Shown here piece after piece: positions 17,128-25,377 of a DNA stretch of 64,000 nucleotides; the first letter of the stretch is position 1; every line of letters begins with the position of its first letter. The position numbers and the translations under genes are program-made. The notes beneath the pieces are model-generated. The model made no database searches. It was not told the origin of the DNA and was given only the letters and a program-made list of their open reading frames with translations. Source of the DNA: Alkalicoccobacillus porphyridii. GTDB lineage: Bacteria; Bacillota; Bacilli; Bacillales; Bacillaceae_D. Location of the stretch: the NCBI RefSeq assembly GCF_007293315.1, contig NZ_VLXZ01000002.1, forward strand, positions 368,032-432,031. Direction: 5' to 3'.

Positions 17128-17981
17128 ACTCGTTCACCTCTCATGAGCAGTAATGTGACATCATCAATTGAAAAACGTTTAGATTGTAACGAGCTAGGCA
17201 GCTTTTCCCTATCTGAAACGAGCACATCAAAGAATACCTCATTGCCTCTCGTAGCTAGCCTAATTTCTGACGGAATGTTCTGATATTCAACAGGGTCACA
17301 TTGAACGATTCCGTAGTGATTTAAAATCTCCTCCTTTGTTTCCTGTAATAAGATCTCCCCACTTTTAATAAAAATGAGGCGGTCTGCAATTTGTTCAATA
17401 TCACTTGTGATATGTGAGGAGAGCAGAATGCTTCGCTCTTGACCCTTCACAAACTCTCTTAGAACCTTGAGCATATCCTCTCGACCACCTGGATCAAGTC
17501 CGGCAGTGGCTTCGTCTAAGATTAAGAGCTTTGCCTCGTGTGATAAAGCGACAGCGACGGATAACTTCATAGACATCCCGCGTGAGAAGCCGCTGATTTT
17601 TTTATCCTTAGGTAAAGAAAACAGTTGAATCAGGTTGGAATAGGTTTCTTTGTTCCAATTAGAGTAAAGCTGTTGAAACACTCGCTCTAGCTTTTTCACA
17701 GTTAAACCACCCGGTAATTTTACCGTATCAAAGACTGCACCAATGTCTTCTTTAATGTGCACATCTTTTGCATCCATTTCTTTCCCAAAGATTCTAATCG
17801 TGCCGCTGTCTTTATGAAGTGTGCCGAGAATGGACCCCATCGTCGTTGATTTTCCTGCGCCATTTTCACCAATAAAGCCGACAATGGATCCATAAGGAAT
17901 GGCAAAGGATATATCTTTTAAGCCAAAATTTGAATCAGCATACGTCTTCTGTAGTTGATCAACCTCAAGTATAGCCGCCAT
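17124..17981 (-). CDS. ABC transporter ATP-binding protein (second of the operon)
   Basis: ATPase subunit of about 285 aa: Walker A GENGAGKST, signature region FSRGMSMKL (SRGM replaces the usual SGGQ), Walker B LLILDEATAGLDP, and switch His in LLSSHI. The variant signature and DEA in place of DEP are typical of the YtrB/E and BcrA-like group. ATG 17981 is preferred over GTG 17984 because of spacing to AAGGAGG. Overlaps the 104-aa membrane protein gene by 17 nt. Confidence 0.88.
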   Translation of the reverse strand: MAAILEVDQLQKTYADSNFGLKDISFAIPYGSIVGFIGENGAGKSTTMGSILGTLHKDSGTIRIFGKEMDAKDVHIKEDIGAVFDTVKLPGGLTVKKLERVFQQLYSNWNKETYSNLIQLFSLPKDKKISGFSRGMSMKLSVAVALSHEAKLLILDEATAGLDPGGREDMLKVLREFVKGQERSILLSSHITSDIEQIADRLIFIKSGEILLQETKEEILNHYGIVQCDPVEYQNIPSEIRLATRGNEVFFDVLVSDREKLPSSLQSKRFSIDDVTLLLMRGERV

Positions 17982-18279
17982 CACTTTGGTCCTCCTTTTT
18001 ATTTAACAGTACGTAATAATACAAATCCCAGATGATTCCTAGTATCATCCCTACGCCTAACACAGTAATCAAAAAATTAAATTCATACAGATCAAAGAAG
18101 GCAAATTGATTCACGAACCAGCCTTCGGGCACAGCAGTCTGGATACGTTCAAAGATTCGATCATTCCACCATCCCGGGTTCCATGAAGTTTGATCTATCA
18201 AATAAAGAATGAAATAAACGGTACCAAATAAAAGAATGGTCCATACACATCGTTTTAGCCACGACACCATTTGTCTCAA
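17965..18279 (-). CDS. small membrane protein of the ABC operon, 104 aa
   Basis: Two membrane helices (near residues 10-28 and 65-90) are joined by a Trp-rich extracellular loop (SWNPGWWNDRIFERIQ). It is encoded between the two ATPase genes with overlaps at both ends, so it is surely co-expressed with them. Possibly an accessory membrane subunit. No family recognised. Confidence 0.75.
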   Translation of the reverse strand: MRQMVSWLKRCVWTILLFGTVYFILYLIDQTSWNPGWWNDRIFERIQTAVPEGWFVNQFAFFDLYEFNFLITVLGVGMILGIIWDLYYYVLLNKKEDQSDGGYT

Positions 18280-18282
18280 CGA

Positions 18283-19149
18283 TTATTCCTCCTTACGTTT
18301 TCCTACGGTGTACACCATAATATCCTCAAGCGAAGCTCGCTCCATCACAACATGATCTTCCATTAAACGCCTTACAAGCTCTGCTTGATTCGTTAGACCT
18401 TCAAAACCTACAGAGGTCTGTCTTACTTGTACAAACAGGCTACGAATATCTTTATCTAGTAACTCATTTGCGCCACGAACAAGATAATATCGTTCTGTAA
18501 TAGATTCCTTGCTTTCACTAAACACAATGCTTCCCTGATCAATGAATGTGATGTAATCAGCAATTTGTTCTAAGTCGGTTGTAATGTGAGTCGAGAAAAA
18601 GACCGTCTTCTCCTCGTCTTGAATCACTTCTGTTAACAGCTCAAGAATTTCTCTTCTACTAATGGGATCTAATCCCGAGGTGGGTTCATCTAGGATAATC
18701 AAATCAGCGTGATGAGAAAGGGCGATGGCAATGGAAAGCTTTGTTCCCATACCCTTCGACAAGTGGCCGATTTTTTTGGTCCAAGGTAATTGAAGACGTT
18801 CCACATACTCTGCAAATACCTGGTCATCCCAATTTTTATAAAAGGGGGCAAGGACACGTTTCATCTTTTCAATGGTTAAATGACCATACAAATGATGATC
18901 CGCATAAATAAAGCCAATACGTTGTTTGATGTCATTTACATGGCCTAAGTAGTTGTGACCAAAGACATTGATGCTACCTGAATCTGCCTCTAGGAGGTTA
19001 AGCATTAGCTTAATGGTAGTTGTTTTACCTGCCCCGTTCGGTCCGATAAAACCGGTAATATACCCTTTTTTAACCGAAAATGAAATATCCTTTAAAGCAA
19101 AATCTTTATAGGCTTTATTCACATGTTGAAGTGTAACCACATCTTCCAC
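18283..19149 (-). CDS. ABC transporter ATP-binding protein, YtrB-like
   Basis: 288 aa: Walker A GPNGAGKTT, signature region LSKGMGTKL, Walker B LIILDEPTSGLDP and switch His in FFSTHI. The KGM signature and the GYITGFIGPNGAGKTTTIK start are characteristic of YtrB of Bacillus. It follows the GntR regulator with a 1-nt overlap. Such operons respond to cell-wall-active antibiotics in B. subtilis; a similar role here is an inference. Confidence 0.9.
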   Translation of the reverse strand: MEDVVTLQHVNKAYKDFALKDISFSVKKGYITGFIGPNGAGKTTTIKLMLNLLEADSGSINVFGHNYLGHVNDIKQRIGFIYADHHLYGHLTIEKMKRVLAPFYKNWDDQVFAEYVERLQLPWTKKIGHLSKGMGTKLSIAIALSHHADLIILDEPTSGLDPISRREILELLTEVIQDEEKTVFFSTHITTDLEQIADYITFIDQGSIVFSESKESITERYYLVRGANELLDKDIRSLFVQVRQTSVGFEGLTNQAELVRRLMEDHVVMERASLEDIMVYTVGKRKEE

Positions 19150-19526
19150 TACTCTTCCTCCTCGTAAAGCATCCTTAGCAACTCCTCTAGCTGTTGATAG
19201 GAAATGTTTAGGTTCTTACTTTCAGCTACAACACTGGCTAAGCTCTCTTCAATCATCTTTAGACGCTTCTCGTGGATGAGATCATTGCTTTGCCCGGCAA
19301 CAAAAGAGCCTTTTCCTACAATGGAGGTGATAAAGCCCTCACGCTCCAACTCCTCGTATGCTCTTTTTGTGGTGATGACGCTAATCCGGAGATCCTGAGC
19401 CAGACGACGCATGGAAGGAAGCGATTCACCTTCCTGTAGTTCACCTCGCAAAATGCTTTGTTTAATTTGGTCTTTGACCTGCATGTAAATCGGCTCTTGT
19501 GAAGAGTTAGATAGATTTATATTCAT
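19149..19526 (-). CDS. GntR-family regulator, YtrA subfamily
   Basis: 125 aa: a winged helix-turn-helix of the GntR family (PIYMQVKDQIKQSILRGELQEGESLPSMRRLAQDLRISVITTKRAYEELEREGFI) followed by only about 50 residues of helix. The short C-terminal dimerisation tail in place of a ligand domain defines the YtrA subfamily. It heads the ABC operon, overlaps the ATPase gene by 1 nt, and has a perfect inverted repeat just upstream that is very likely its own operator. Confidence 0.92.
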   Translation of the reverse strand: MNINLSNSSQEPIYMQVKDQIKQSILRGELQEGESLPSMRRLAQDLRISVITTKRAYEELEREGFITSIVGKGSFVAGQSNDLIHEKRLKMIEESLASVVAESKNLNISYQQLEELLRMLYEEEE

Positions 19527-19550
19527 CAGTACCTCGCAAAGTGTATTCTT

Positions 19551-19580
19551 TGTATATATTGTATATAACCGATATATACA
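19551..19580 (-). promoter_or_regulatory. GntR/YtrA operator, inverted repeat
   Basis: TGTATATAT (19551-19559) and ATATATACA (19572-19580) form a perfect 9-bp inverted repeat with a 12-nt centre, 25 bases upstream of the gntR start. The TGTAT/ATACA half-sites suit GntR/YtrA proteins. Autoregulation of the whole ABC operon follows from position. Confidence 0.75.
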
Positions 19581-19658
19581 ATGTCAAACCTAAATTTAAA
19601 AAAGTTCCTCTGCCATGAGGGGAGCCTAGCTTTTTGATATGAGGGTAATTGCATGCGT

Positions 19659-19913
19659 CTTGGTAAAGGCTGTGCGCTTCATAATAACCTGAGCATTGCT
19701 CTTGAAGATGGGCTTCGTTCTTGGTAAAGGCATCATCCTTCTTTATAAACGGTGATTGATCTTGGTATCAGCTGTACGCTCTTGGTAAACGTAACAAAGT
19801 TCTTGCTATCGTCCCCGTCTCTCTTGGTACCGGCTCCCTGCTCTTGGTAAAAGCGCCGTACTTCTTGATGAACTGCCCACCTCTCTTGCTAATGCTTCCA
19901 GCCACTTGGTATC
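19659..19913 (+). repeat. phased degenerate repeat array, class A (CTTGGTA), 20-21 bp period
   Basis: Boxes matching CTTGGTAAA, CTTGGTATC, CTTGCTATC, CTTGATGAA and similar start at 19701, 19720, 19741, 19761, 19781, 19802, 19823, 19843, 19864, 19885 and 19905, with an earlier one at 19659 and a weak one near 19677. From 19701 the step is 19-21 bp (mean 20.4), about two helical turns. The sequence between boxes is not conserved. The array lies in the divergent region between the GntR operon and a small membrane protein gene. No coding frame explains it. Confidence 0.85.
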
Positions 19914-20061
19914 GCACGTTTACTCTATCATATCGCGCATTCTCAAATTTTTAGATCATTTCTTCATAGGGAAGGCGCACTCGAGCTTGGTTTTTGCGCC
20001 TTATTCATTTTTTCGAGCATATCGGCTCCAACTTCGCGCAATATCAGAGTGATTCCGCGCA
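19914..20061 (-). repeat. phased degenerate repeat array, class B (GCGC / CTCGA), inverted copy
   Basis: GCGC boxes at 19935, 19975, 19996, 20036 and 20057 (plus a degenerate GCAC at 19914) are spaced 21, 40, 21, 40, 21, i.e. a 61-bp unit of three 20-bp steps. In the gap between 19996 and 20036 lies TCGAG (20013), which is CTCGA on the other strand. Read on the minus strand the layout equals the array at 23.4-23.6 kb. One more class A box (CTTGGTACT) follows at 20078. The remaining bases to 20335 hold no feature I can support beyond the ribosome site of the next gene. Confidence 0.8.
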
Positions 20062-20335
20062 TTTGCCCCTTTTTTACCTTGGTACTGATCAACTTGTCTC
20101 TTCTGCTAATAAGTTAGCATGCTTCTATTTATACGCTTCATACAAACGTAAAAAGTGAACATTAAGTTTGTAGAAATGATAATGATGTCGACAAAAAATT
20201 GTGAAATTTTCTTTATATTTACTTGTAAATTCATTTTTCGGTTTTATATTAAATCTAAGCAGATAAAAAATGAATAACTCCTTATTTAGGTTTCATAGGT
20301 TGTCGTAGTTGTTTTTACAAAAGGAGGCGATTTAA

Positions 20336-20527
20336 GTGAGACAATTTAGGATACTCGACTACATTATTATTTTTGTTTTGTCTTTCGTATTTTTTATTAT
20401 CCAAATCATTGGTGCGCCAACCTTAGGTACGGTTTTAGGCGTCATTTTATTTGCTGCTGGGGTATCACTTGTTTTAGGTACGATAACAAACTTAATTCGT
20501 TTGCTTTTCAGAAAGGTTGAAAGCTGA
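20336..20527 (+). CDS. small membrane protein, 63 aa
   Basis: Two hydrophobic helices (DYIIIFVLSFVFFIIQII and TVLGVILFAAGVSLVLGTI) and a short basic tail. GTG 20336 follows AGGAGG by 8 nt, and a strong terminator follows the gene, so it is a convincing stand-alone gene. Function unknown. Confidence 0.75.
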   Translation: MRQFRILDYIIIFVLSFVFFIIQIIGAPTLGTVLGVILFAAGVSLVLGTITNLIRLLFRKVES

Positions 20528-20582
20528 AAATAATAGGGAATGCAATGCCAGCATAAGCATGGTTTGCTCCTACCCATATAAA

Positions 20583-20628
20583 AAACATTAGCAAAGAGCT
20601 CATTCTCTCTTCTGCTAATGTTTTTTTA
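20583..20628 (+). terminator. terminator after 63-aa membrane protein gene
   Basis: AACATTAGCA (20583-20592) pairs with TGCTAATGTT (20612-20621), with an inner AGAG/CTCT pairing, followed by a T-run. Confidence 0.85.
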
Positions 20629-20779
20629 TGTATTTATTTTTTTACAACAATTTGCCCTTTTTCGAGTCGCTAATTAGTATTCGCTATACACAAAACGTAG
20701 CTTGTAATAAGCCATAAATGATATATACCTATCTATTCCCCCACTTGTATGAGACAATAAAAAGATAAATCATCCGTAC

Positions 20780-20818
20780 TGAGTGAATAGATGAAGATCT
20801 GTTCACTCATTTTTTTTA
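20780..20818 (+). terminator. terminator or attenuator upstream of the 60-aa gene
   Basis: TGAGTGAA (20780-20787) pairs with TTCACTCA (20802-20809) and is followed by eight T. No gene lies directly before it: 20629-20779 has no convincing frame. It either ends a small RNA transcribed from this stretch or acts in the leader of the gene at 20856. Confidence 0.7.
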
Positions 20819-20855
20819 GATCTACTGCTTTCTAAAATTCTTGGAGGGGATCTAT

Positions 20856-21038
20856 ATGTATCGTATTGTCTGTCAAACGATTAAGCAAACAAAGTCATTA
20901 CACCGAGAGCATAACAATCTAACAGAAAAAACGTTCACCACGTTCCAAGAAGCAAAAGATGTAGCGTCAAAGATGAATAAAGAGAATGCTGACACCCACA
21001 TCTGGTCTGTTGAGCAGGTTTGGTCCATTTCAAAATAG
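20856..21038 (+). CDS. hypothetical small soluble protein, 60 aa
   Basis: Charged, single-domain protein with a beta strand start (MYRIVCQTIKQ) and a helix (FQEAKDVASKMNKEN), ending in HIWSVEQVWSI. ATG 20856 is chosen because GGAGGGG lies 7 nt upstream; the longer TTG frame overlaps that site. No family recognised. Confidence 0.65.
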   Translation: MYRIVCQTIKQTKSLHREHNNLTEKTFTTFQEAKDVASKMNKENADTHIWSVEQVWSISK

Positions 21039-21143
21039 GATTTGCAGCTGAACAGGCATGTTCCTGTGCAGCAGCTCCTCATTTTTCTTTTCATAGAAGC
21101 AACTTTTTACTATCACCCCGTTTAACTTGTCCCACCCGCACCA

Positions 21144-21713
21144 TCAGCTCCTCTCCCGAATGGCTCTTACGATACGCTGGGCTAATGTACAGAACCTTCT
21201 AGCATCGGAGGGAGTCACTTCATGTGTACCTTGCTTTGTGGCGACATCTTCATGTAATTGATGCATGTTGTGTAGAAGTTTCATCGTGTGACGATCAAGG
21301 ACTTTTTTCTTTTTTAACCATTTCCAATAAAGCGTTATATCTCCAGTATTTAAGCTTGATTGCTCTTTAATGATGTCATAAATGCTACTCTCTACAATGG
21401 ACCACGTATAGAGAATTGCTGCTCTAGGTGAAAAAGATGCAATGTCATCAACTTGGTTCGTCAGCCGTATCATGCTTTCTACGTGCCCCTCAGCTGGTTC
21501 ATGTGCGTTCAAGCTACGTGTCTGTCCTCCTGCACTCGATTCCATTTCAGTCAACCGCTCTGCAACATCCACATGCACCTCTCGAAAGGAAACCCTTCTA
21601 ATAGAATAAATAAATTGAACTAAATGCTCTTTAAATAGTAAAACTAAAACAAACACAACCGTTGGCCAGATAACTGAATGAATAAGGGAAGAGATGAATT
21701 CAAGTGTGTTCAT
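21144..21713 (-). CDS. hypothetical membrane-anchored protein, 189 aa
   Basis: One membrane helix (VIWPTVVFVLVLLF, about residues 14-32) then a basic stretch and a helical cytoplasmic region with a DUF4145-like layout (ASFSPRAAILYTWSIVESSIYDI, then a C-terminal AQRIVRAIRERS). ATG 21713 follows AAAGGAGAGG and is preferred over 21776. Function unknown; stands alone. Confidence 0.7.
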   Translation of the reverse strand: MNTLEFISSLIHSVIWPTVVFVLVLLFKEHLVQFIYSIRRVSFREVHVDVAERLTEMESSAGGQTRSLNAHEPAEGHVESMIRLTNQVDDIASFSPRAAILYTWSIVESSIYDIIKEQSSLNTGDITLYWKWLKKKKVLDRHTMKLLHNMHQLHEDVATKQGTHEVTPSDARRFCTLAQRIVRAIRERS

Positions 21714-21943
21714 ACCATACCTCTCCTTTACTGTGACGTATATACCTATATATGTTCTCCTCTCCCTTGTAGACACGGTCCTTTTCCCAGATTAAAAGAC
21801 CCACACGCGACTACCGACCTACATAAATACCCAAACTTTTTTACCTTTTCATTTTAAAAAACCCTCCACTTCAGTTCTTTTGTTCTATATATCGAAATAG
21901 AATGACGTAGAAGTTGTTCATTGCTGATTTTTGGAGGGGTAAG

Positions 21944-23443
21944 ATGAATTCATCAATTGATCTGTCAGGACTGAAAAGAGTATATGTCAAACCACGTATT
22001 GTCGCCTTTATACCTGCACATAACGAAGAACACTCTATTCGAGATTGTCTGGAAGGGTTGGCCGATCAGGAACTGCCGCCAAATATCGAGCTTGATATAT
22101 TTGTTATTGCGGACAATTGCACGGACAAAACTGAGGAAGTAGCCTTTACCGCTGGACATGAATTAAATTTACGCGTAACTGTATTGCGAACTGAGGGAAA
22201 CAAACAACGAAAGGTTGGAGCATTAAATACAGCCTGGAAGAGTATTTATGGAGATGTAATGGATCTGTATGATCAACAGCTAACCCCTTTCCAAGAAAAA
22301 TATCGTCAGGGAGTGAAGGCGATACTTGGAATGGATGCGGACAGTCGCATGGCTCCTAATGCATTAATCAATCTTTGGGCTGGCCTGATGAGTGCGAGAA
22401 ATATTGGTGGGGTCATGGCAAAATATACGATGAGAATGCCTCTCAAAAAAAGTTCTATTAACCGGGATGATCCCCATTATGAAGTAAAAATGAAAAGTGG
22501 AAAATATGGCGGTCCGATTCAACGATGGTGGACCCATCAGCAAAAGCAGGATATGGCAGCGTGGCTCTTAAACCTCCAATATCACGGAGGGAGCACCTAT
22601 GTTCTAGGTGGACAGGCTACATTATTCCGCCCAGAAGCTCTGCAGAAAATTGTCGATGAAAATAACCTTGATGGTCCATGGCAAAACGATAGTGACGTGG
22701 AAGACATGCTACTGACATGGCAGCTGCAAAAGCTAAAATGGAAAACACTCATTAGTCCAGATTCCCGGTGTTTTGTTGATGCTATGCGCTCTTATCACAC
22801 ATATAGGCAACAGCGAAACAAATGGCGCGGGGGAACCGTGGATTTGTTAACAAATAAAGAATTAGAAATTAAGACCAGACATTTTGGCATGCTCTGGCGA
22901 TCACAGATTAAGACTTTCATTGACCTATTTATACGTGTGCTGTTTTTTGTGCTAATGACCGTTGCGATATCTACGGACCAATTTACTTGGTCTTGGTTTT
23001 GGATTATCCCTATCGTTCTAGCATCTATTCTAAATATCATTCTCGCATTAAAGACTCCGATGAGCCGACCCATTGACGTCATTTCTGCAGGACTCGTCGT
23101 CAGTACGGAAATCTATCTTTGGGTCAACTTTATCACCTTTATCCAAGTGTGGATCGACAAGCTCTCCCCTTACAAAAAAGACGGCTGGGCCCAACAATAT
23201 CAAGCAGAGTCGGGGAAAACAAAAAGCAAGCTCTGGCAAGGAATGAGCCTATTCATTCTCTTCATGACAGCACTCGTGCTAGGCGCAATCCATTATCAAG
23301 ATTGGCTAACCAGCGCCACAGTTCAAGACGCTACAGCTACCTACCTACAAGTCGGCTGGATCATTCTAACCTACCTCACCATTTTCGCTTCATCCGTCAT
23401 GGTGTATAAAATTTGGACATTGAGAAGTAGGCATACCGCGTGA
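21944..23443 (+). CDS. family 2 glycosyltransferase with membrane domain
   Basis: 499 aa. A GT2 catalytic domain occupies residues 18-290: VAFIPAHNEEHSI at the start, IADNCTDKT, the metal/UDP-binding DADS at 131-134, the SDVED region near 245 (acceptor Asp) and a Q(Q)RNKWRGG motif close to the QxxRW signature of processive synthases. At least four membrane helices follow. This layout resembles polysaccharide synthases (poly-GlcNAc, hyaluronan or cellulose type). ATG 21944 follows GGAGGGG. No export or modification genes adjoin it. A repeat array starts inside its last codons. Confidence 0.85.
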   Translation: MNSSIDLSGLKRVYVKPRIVAFIPAHNEEHSIRDCLEGLADQELPPNIELDIFVIADNCTDKTEEVAFTAGHELNLRVTVLRTEGNKQRKVGALNTAWKSIYGDVMDLYDQQLTPFQEKYRQGVKAILGMDADSRMAPNALINLWAGLMSARNIGGVMAKYTMRMPLKKSSINRDDPHYEVKMKSGKYGGPIQRWWTHQQKQDMAAWLLNLQYHGGSTYVLGGQATLFRPEALQKIVDENNLDGPWQNDSDVEDMLLTWQLQKLKWKTLISPDSRCFVDAMRSYHTYRQQRNKWRGGTVDLLTNKELEIKTRHFGMLWRSQIKTFIDLFIRVLFFVLMTVAISTDQFTWSWFWIIPIVLASILNIILALKTPMSRPIDVISAGLVVSTEIYLWVNFITFIQVWIDKLSPYKKDGWAQQYQAESGKTKSKLWQGMSLFILFMTALVLGAIHYQDWLTSATVQDATATYLQVGWIILTYLTIFASSVMVYKIWTLRSRHTA

Positions 23444-23648
23444 TGCCGGGGCTGGGGCTCGATCAAGTTAGAATGCGCGGAAATGCGTTGAAATTGCGCG
23501 ATTTCAGTGAGGTGTTGCTCGATAATTTCTATAATGCGCGTTAACCTTGCCAGTGTGCGCGATTCCCATGATTGCATGCTCGAAAATTCTCAGAATGCGC
23601 GAAAGTAGAGGGATCGTGCGCGATGGAATGGAACGGGATGGTACTCGA
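23436..23648 (+). repeat. phased degenerate repeat array, class B (CTCGA-GCGCG-GCGCG), 61-bp unit
   Basis: CTCGA occurs at 23458, 23518, 23579 and 23644 (steps 60, 61, 65). Each of the first three is followed after 17-18 bp by GCGCG and after a further 21 bp by a second GCGCG: 23475/23496, 23536/23557, 23597/23618. The unit is therefore three steps of about 20 bp. The first CCGCG (23436) overlaps the glycosyltransferase stop codon. Spacer sequence is only loosely conserved (AT-rich, often TTCTATAAT or TTCTCAGAAT). Confidence 0.85.
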
Positions 23649-23744
23649 ACAAGCTCAAGTCCTCATTATTGTGTAAATAGTTATACCACTCCCTACCCTA
23701 AAACAAGCGGAAAAAATAGACAGACCGACACCTGCAGGGTAAAA

Positions 23745-23975
23745 AGGAAGCCACTGAAAAACGATCTTTTTAAGGCTGCAATCGTCCTCCAATTGTTAAA
23801 GTCAGAATGTTAGCGGAAGGAGAACCCGTAGACTCCTGCGGAACAGAACGAGTCTGAAGACATCGAAGTGGTGGTTTTCCGCTTCGAGGGCTGAGGCCGT
23901 TCTTGCGGGTGCTAGGGTTCTCCTGTAGCGGCGCCATTCAGCTCATTCTTACATGACTTTTTTAGTGGCCTCGAT
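23745..23975. mobile_element. MITE-like palindromic intergenic element, about 230 bp
   Basis: Outer inverted repeats GCCACTGAAAAA (23750-23761) and TTTTTTAGTGGC (23958-23969) enclose an inner pair GGAGAACCC (23819-23827) and GGGTTCTCC (23915-23923). The core (CGGAAGGAGAACCC, AGACTCCTGCGG, ACGAGTCTGAAGAC, CCGTTCTTGCGGG) resembles a family of long hairpin repeats I know from intergenic regions of Bacillaceae. It has no coding frame. It could be a non-autonomous transposon or a structured RNA. Confidence 0.65.
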
Positions 23976-24035
23976 AAAAGGACATAGCCCGTTAGCTCAG
24001 GTACTCCCGCGGTATTTAAAAGCACATAAAAGGTT

Positions 24036-24060
24036 AGCAGCCCACTCGGCTGCTTTTTTA
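24036..24060 (+). terminator. orphan intrinsic terminator
   Basis: AGCAGCC (24036-24042) pairs with GGCTGCT (24048-24054) with a 5-nt loop, followed by TTTTTTA. The nearest plus-strand gene ends 590 bases upstream, so it may end transcription through the repeat region or an unannotated RNA. Confidence 0.7.
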
Positions 24061-24084
24061 TTTCTATTCCATACCAACAGTTTA

Positions 24085-24119
24085 TTTGTTTGAAACGTTA
24101 CATAAGTAGATCAAACAAA
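24085..24119. promoter_or_regulatory. dyad upstream of MFS gene, possible operator
   Basis: TTTGTTTGA (24085-24093) and TCAAACAAA (24111-24119) form a perfect 9-bp inverted repeat with a 17-nt centre, ending 16 bases before the MFS start. Flanking ACAGTTT/AACTGT extends the symmetry. No regulator gene is adjacent, so the protein that binds it is unknown. Confidence 0.45.
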
Positions 24120-24135
24120 CTGTGGGGTGGATTCG

Positions 24136-25377
24136 ATGGAACGTGGATCGGTGTGGAAAAACAAACAATATATGAATGTGGTCATTGCACAGACCTTTTC
24201 TTCTTTTGCGGATTGGATGTTTTTGATATGTATGCTGGCGATGGCGGCGGTGGAGTTGCGTGTTTCATCGATTGAAATCTCAATCTTGATGCTGGCGTTT
24301 GTTATTCCTCAGCTTTTTATTTCGCCTTTTGCAGGCGGCTTGGCTGACCGGTTTGATCGTAAATATTTGCTGTTATTATCAGAGATAGGTAGGGCGATGG
24401 TTGTTCTACTTACTCCTATCGCTTCCGACATTTATTTCCTCGCGATGATTCTACTACTCTTGAGCCTGTTCAAGAGCTTTTTTATTCCAGCTAAAAATGG
24501 AAAGCTTAAAGAAGTGCTTCATCCAGAACAACTGCAAGAGGGGGTTGCCGTGAGCGGAATGATTGATAACGCAAGTAAGATATTCGGCCCGTCCTTAGGT
24601 GGCCTATTGATAGCTATGCTCCATTTCTCAACACTCTTCTATGTGGTCAGTGTCGCTTATTTCCTTTCTGTTGTAGTTCTCCTTTTCTTAAAAAAAGACC
24701 AGTATTCCCTCTCTCAAACAGAACAAGCTACGACAAAGAAATCCTCTATAGGCTTGGAGGGATTTCAAATGATTGCGTCCTCTCCATTTATTTTTGTAGG
24801 CATGATTGCTATGGCAAGTGGGTTGTTCTTTATTCAATTGATTGATTCACAGCTTGTTTTATTTTTAGATCAATCGTTTCGCAACACATCACAGATGCTT
24901 GGTTTCTCTATGGCTGCAAGTGGGGCAGGTACTTTACTAATTACGGCTCTTTTACGCAAGCGGGCGATCCGTGATTATTATGCAAATATGTACCATGGCG
25001 TTTTCGTTCTGGGTATTTCTTTCTTTCTTGCTATTTTATGTACGTATATACCTGAATATTTAGCGTTACTTATTATGCCTATCTGCTTCTTCATTGGTGG
25101 GTTTGCCATTGGTCTTGTGCTCGTAACCTTTCAAATCACCGTTCAGACATCTACTCCTGTTGATAAGATAGGAAGAATGTTTGGCGCTATATCATCGGTT
25201 AATAGCTTAGTAACAATTTTAGGCCTAACGTTAGGTGGTGTCATTGCACAGATAGTAGGTGTGAGCTTAACCATATTAATTACGGCCATTTGCTTAGTCA
25301 TTCTTGCAATGGCTTTAAAAATATATGAGATGAAAAATTCACATACAACTAAGCCTGTGATGCGTCGATTGAATTGA
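24136..25377 (+). CDS. MFS transporter
   Basis: 413 aa with about 12 membrane helices. The loop between helices 2 and 3 (GGLADRFDRKYLLL) is the major-facilitator motif A. General layout matches the MFS_3 (EntS-like exporter) group. ATG 24136 is preferred over GTG 24127 because GGGGTGG lies 5 nt before it. Likely a drug or metabolite exporter, one of four MFS genes in this window; substrate unknown. Confidence 0.88.
   Translation: MERGSVWKNKQYMNVVIAQTFSSFADWMFLICMLAMAAVELRVSSIEISILMLAFVIPQLFISPFAGGLADRFDRKYLLLLSEIGRAMVVLLTPIASDIYFLAMILLLLSLFKSFFIPAKNGKLKEVLHPEQLQEGVAVSGMIDNASKIFGPSLGGLLIAMLHFSTLFYVVSVAYFLSVVVLLFLKKDQYSLSQTEQATTKKSSIGLEGFQMIASSPFIFVGMIAMASGLFFIQLIDSQLVLFLDQSFRNTSQMLGFSMAASGAGTLLITALLRKRAIRDYYANMYHGVFVLGISFFLAILCTYIPEYLALLIMPICFFIGGFAIGLVLVTFQITVQTSTPVDKIGRMFGAISSVNSLVTILGLTLGGVIAQIVGVSLTILITAICLVILAMALKIYEMKNSHTTKPVMRRLN

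Noticed and set aside
19659..20061. CRISPR array
   Set aside because: Repeats are only 5-9 bases long and degenerate, the step is about 20 bp, and no cas genes are near.
23987..24015. tRNA fragment (AGCCCGTTAGCTCAG)
   Set aside because: The D-arm-like bases are not followed by any anticodon arm or T-arm; likely chance similarity.
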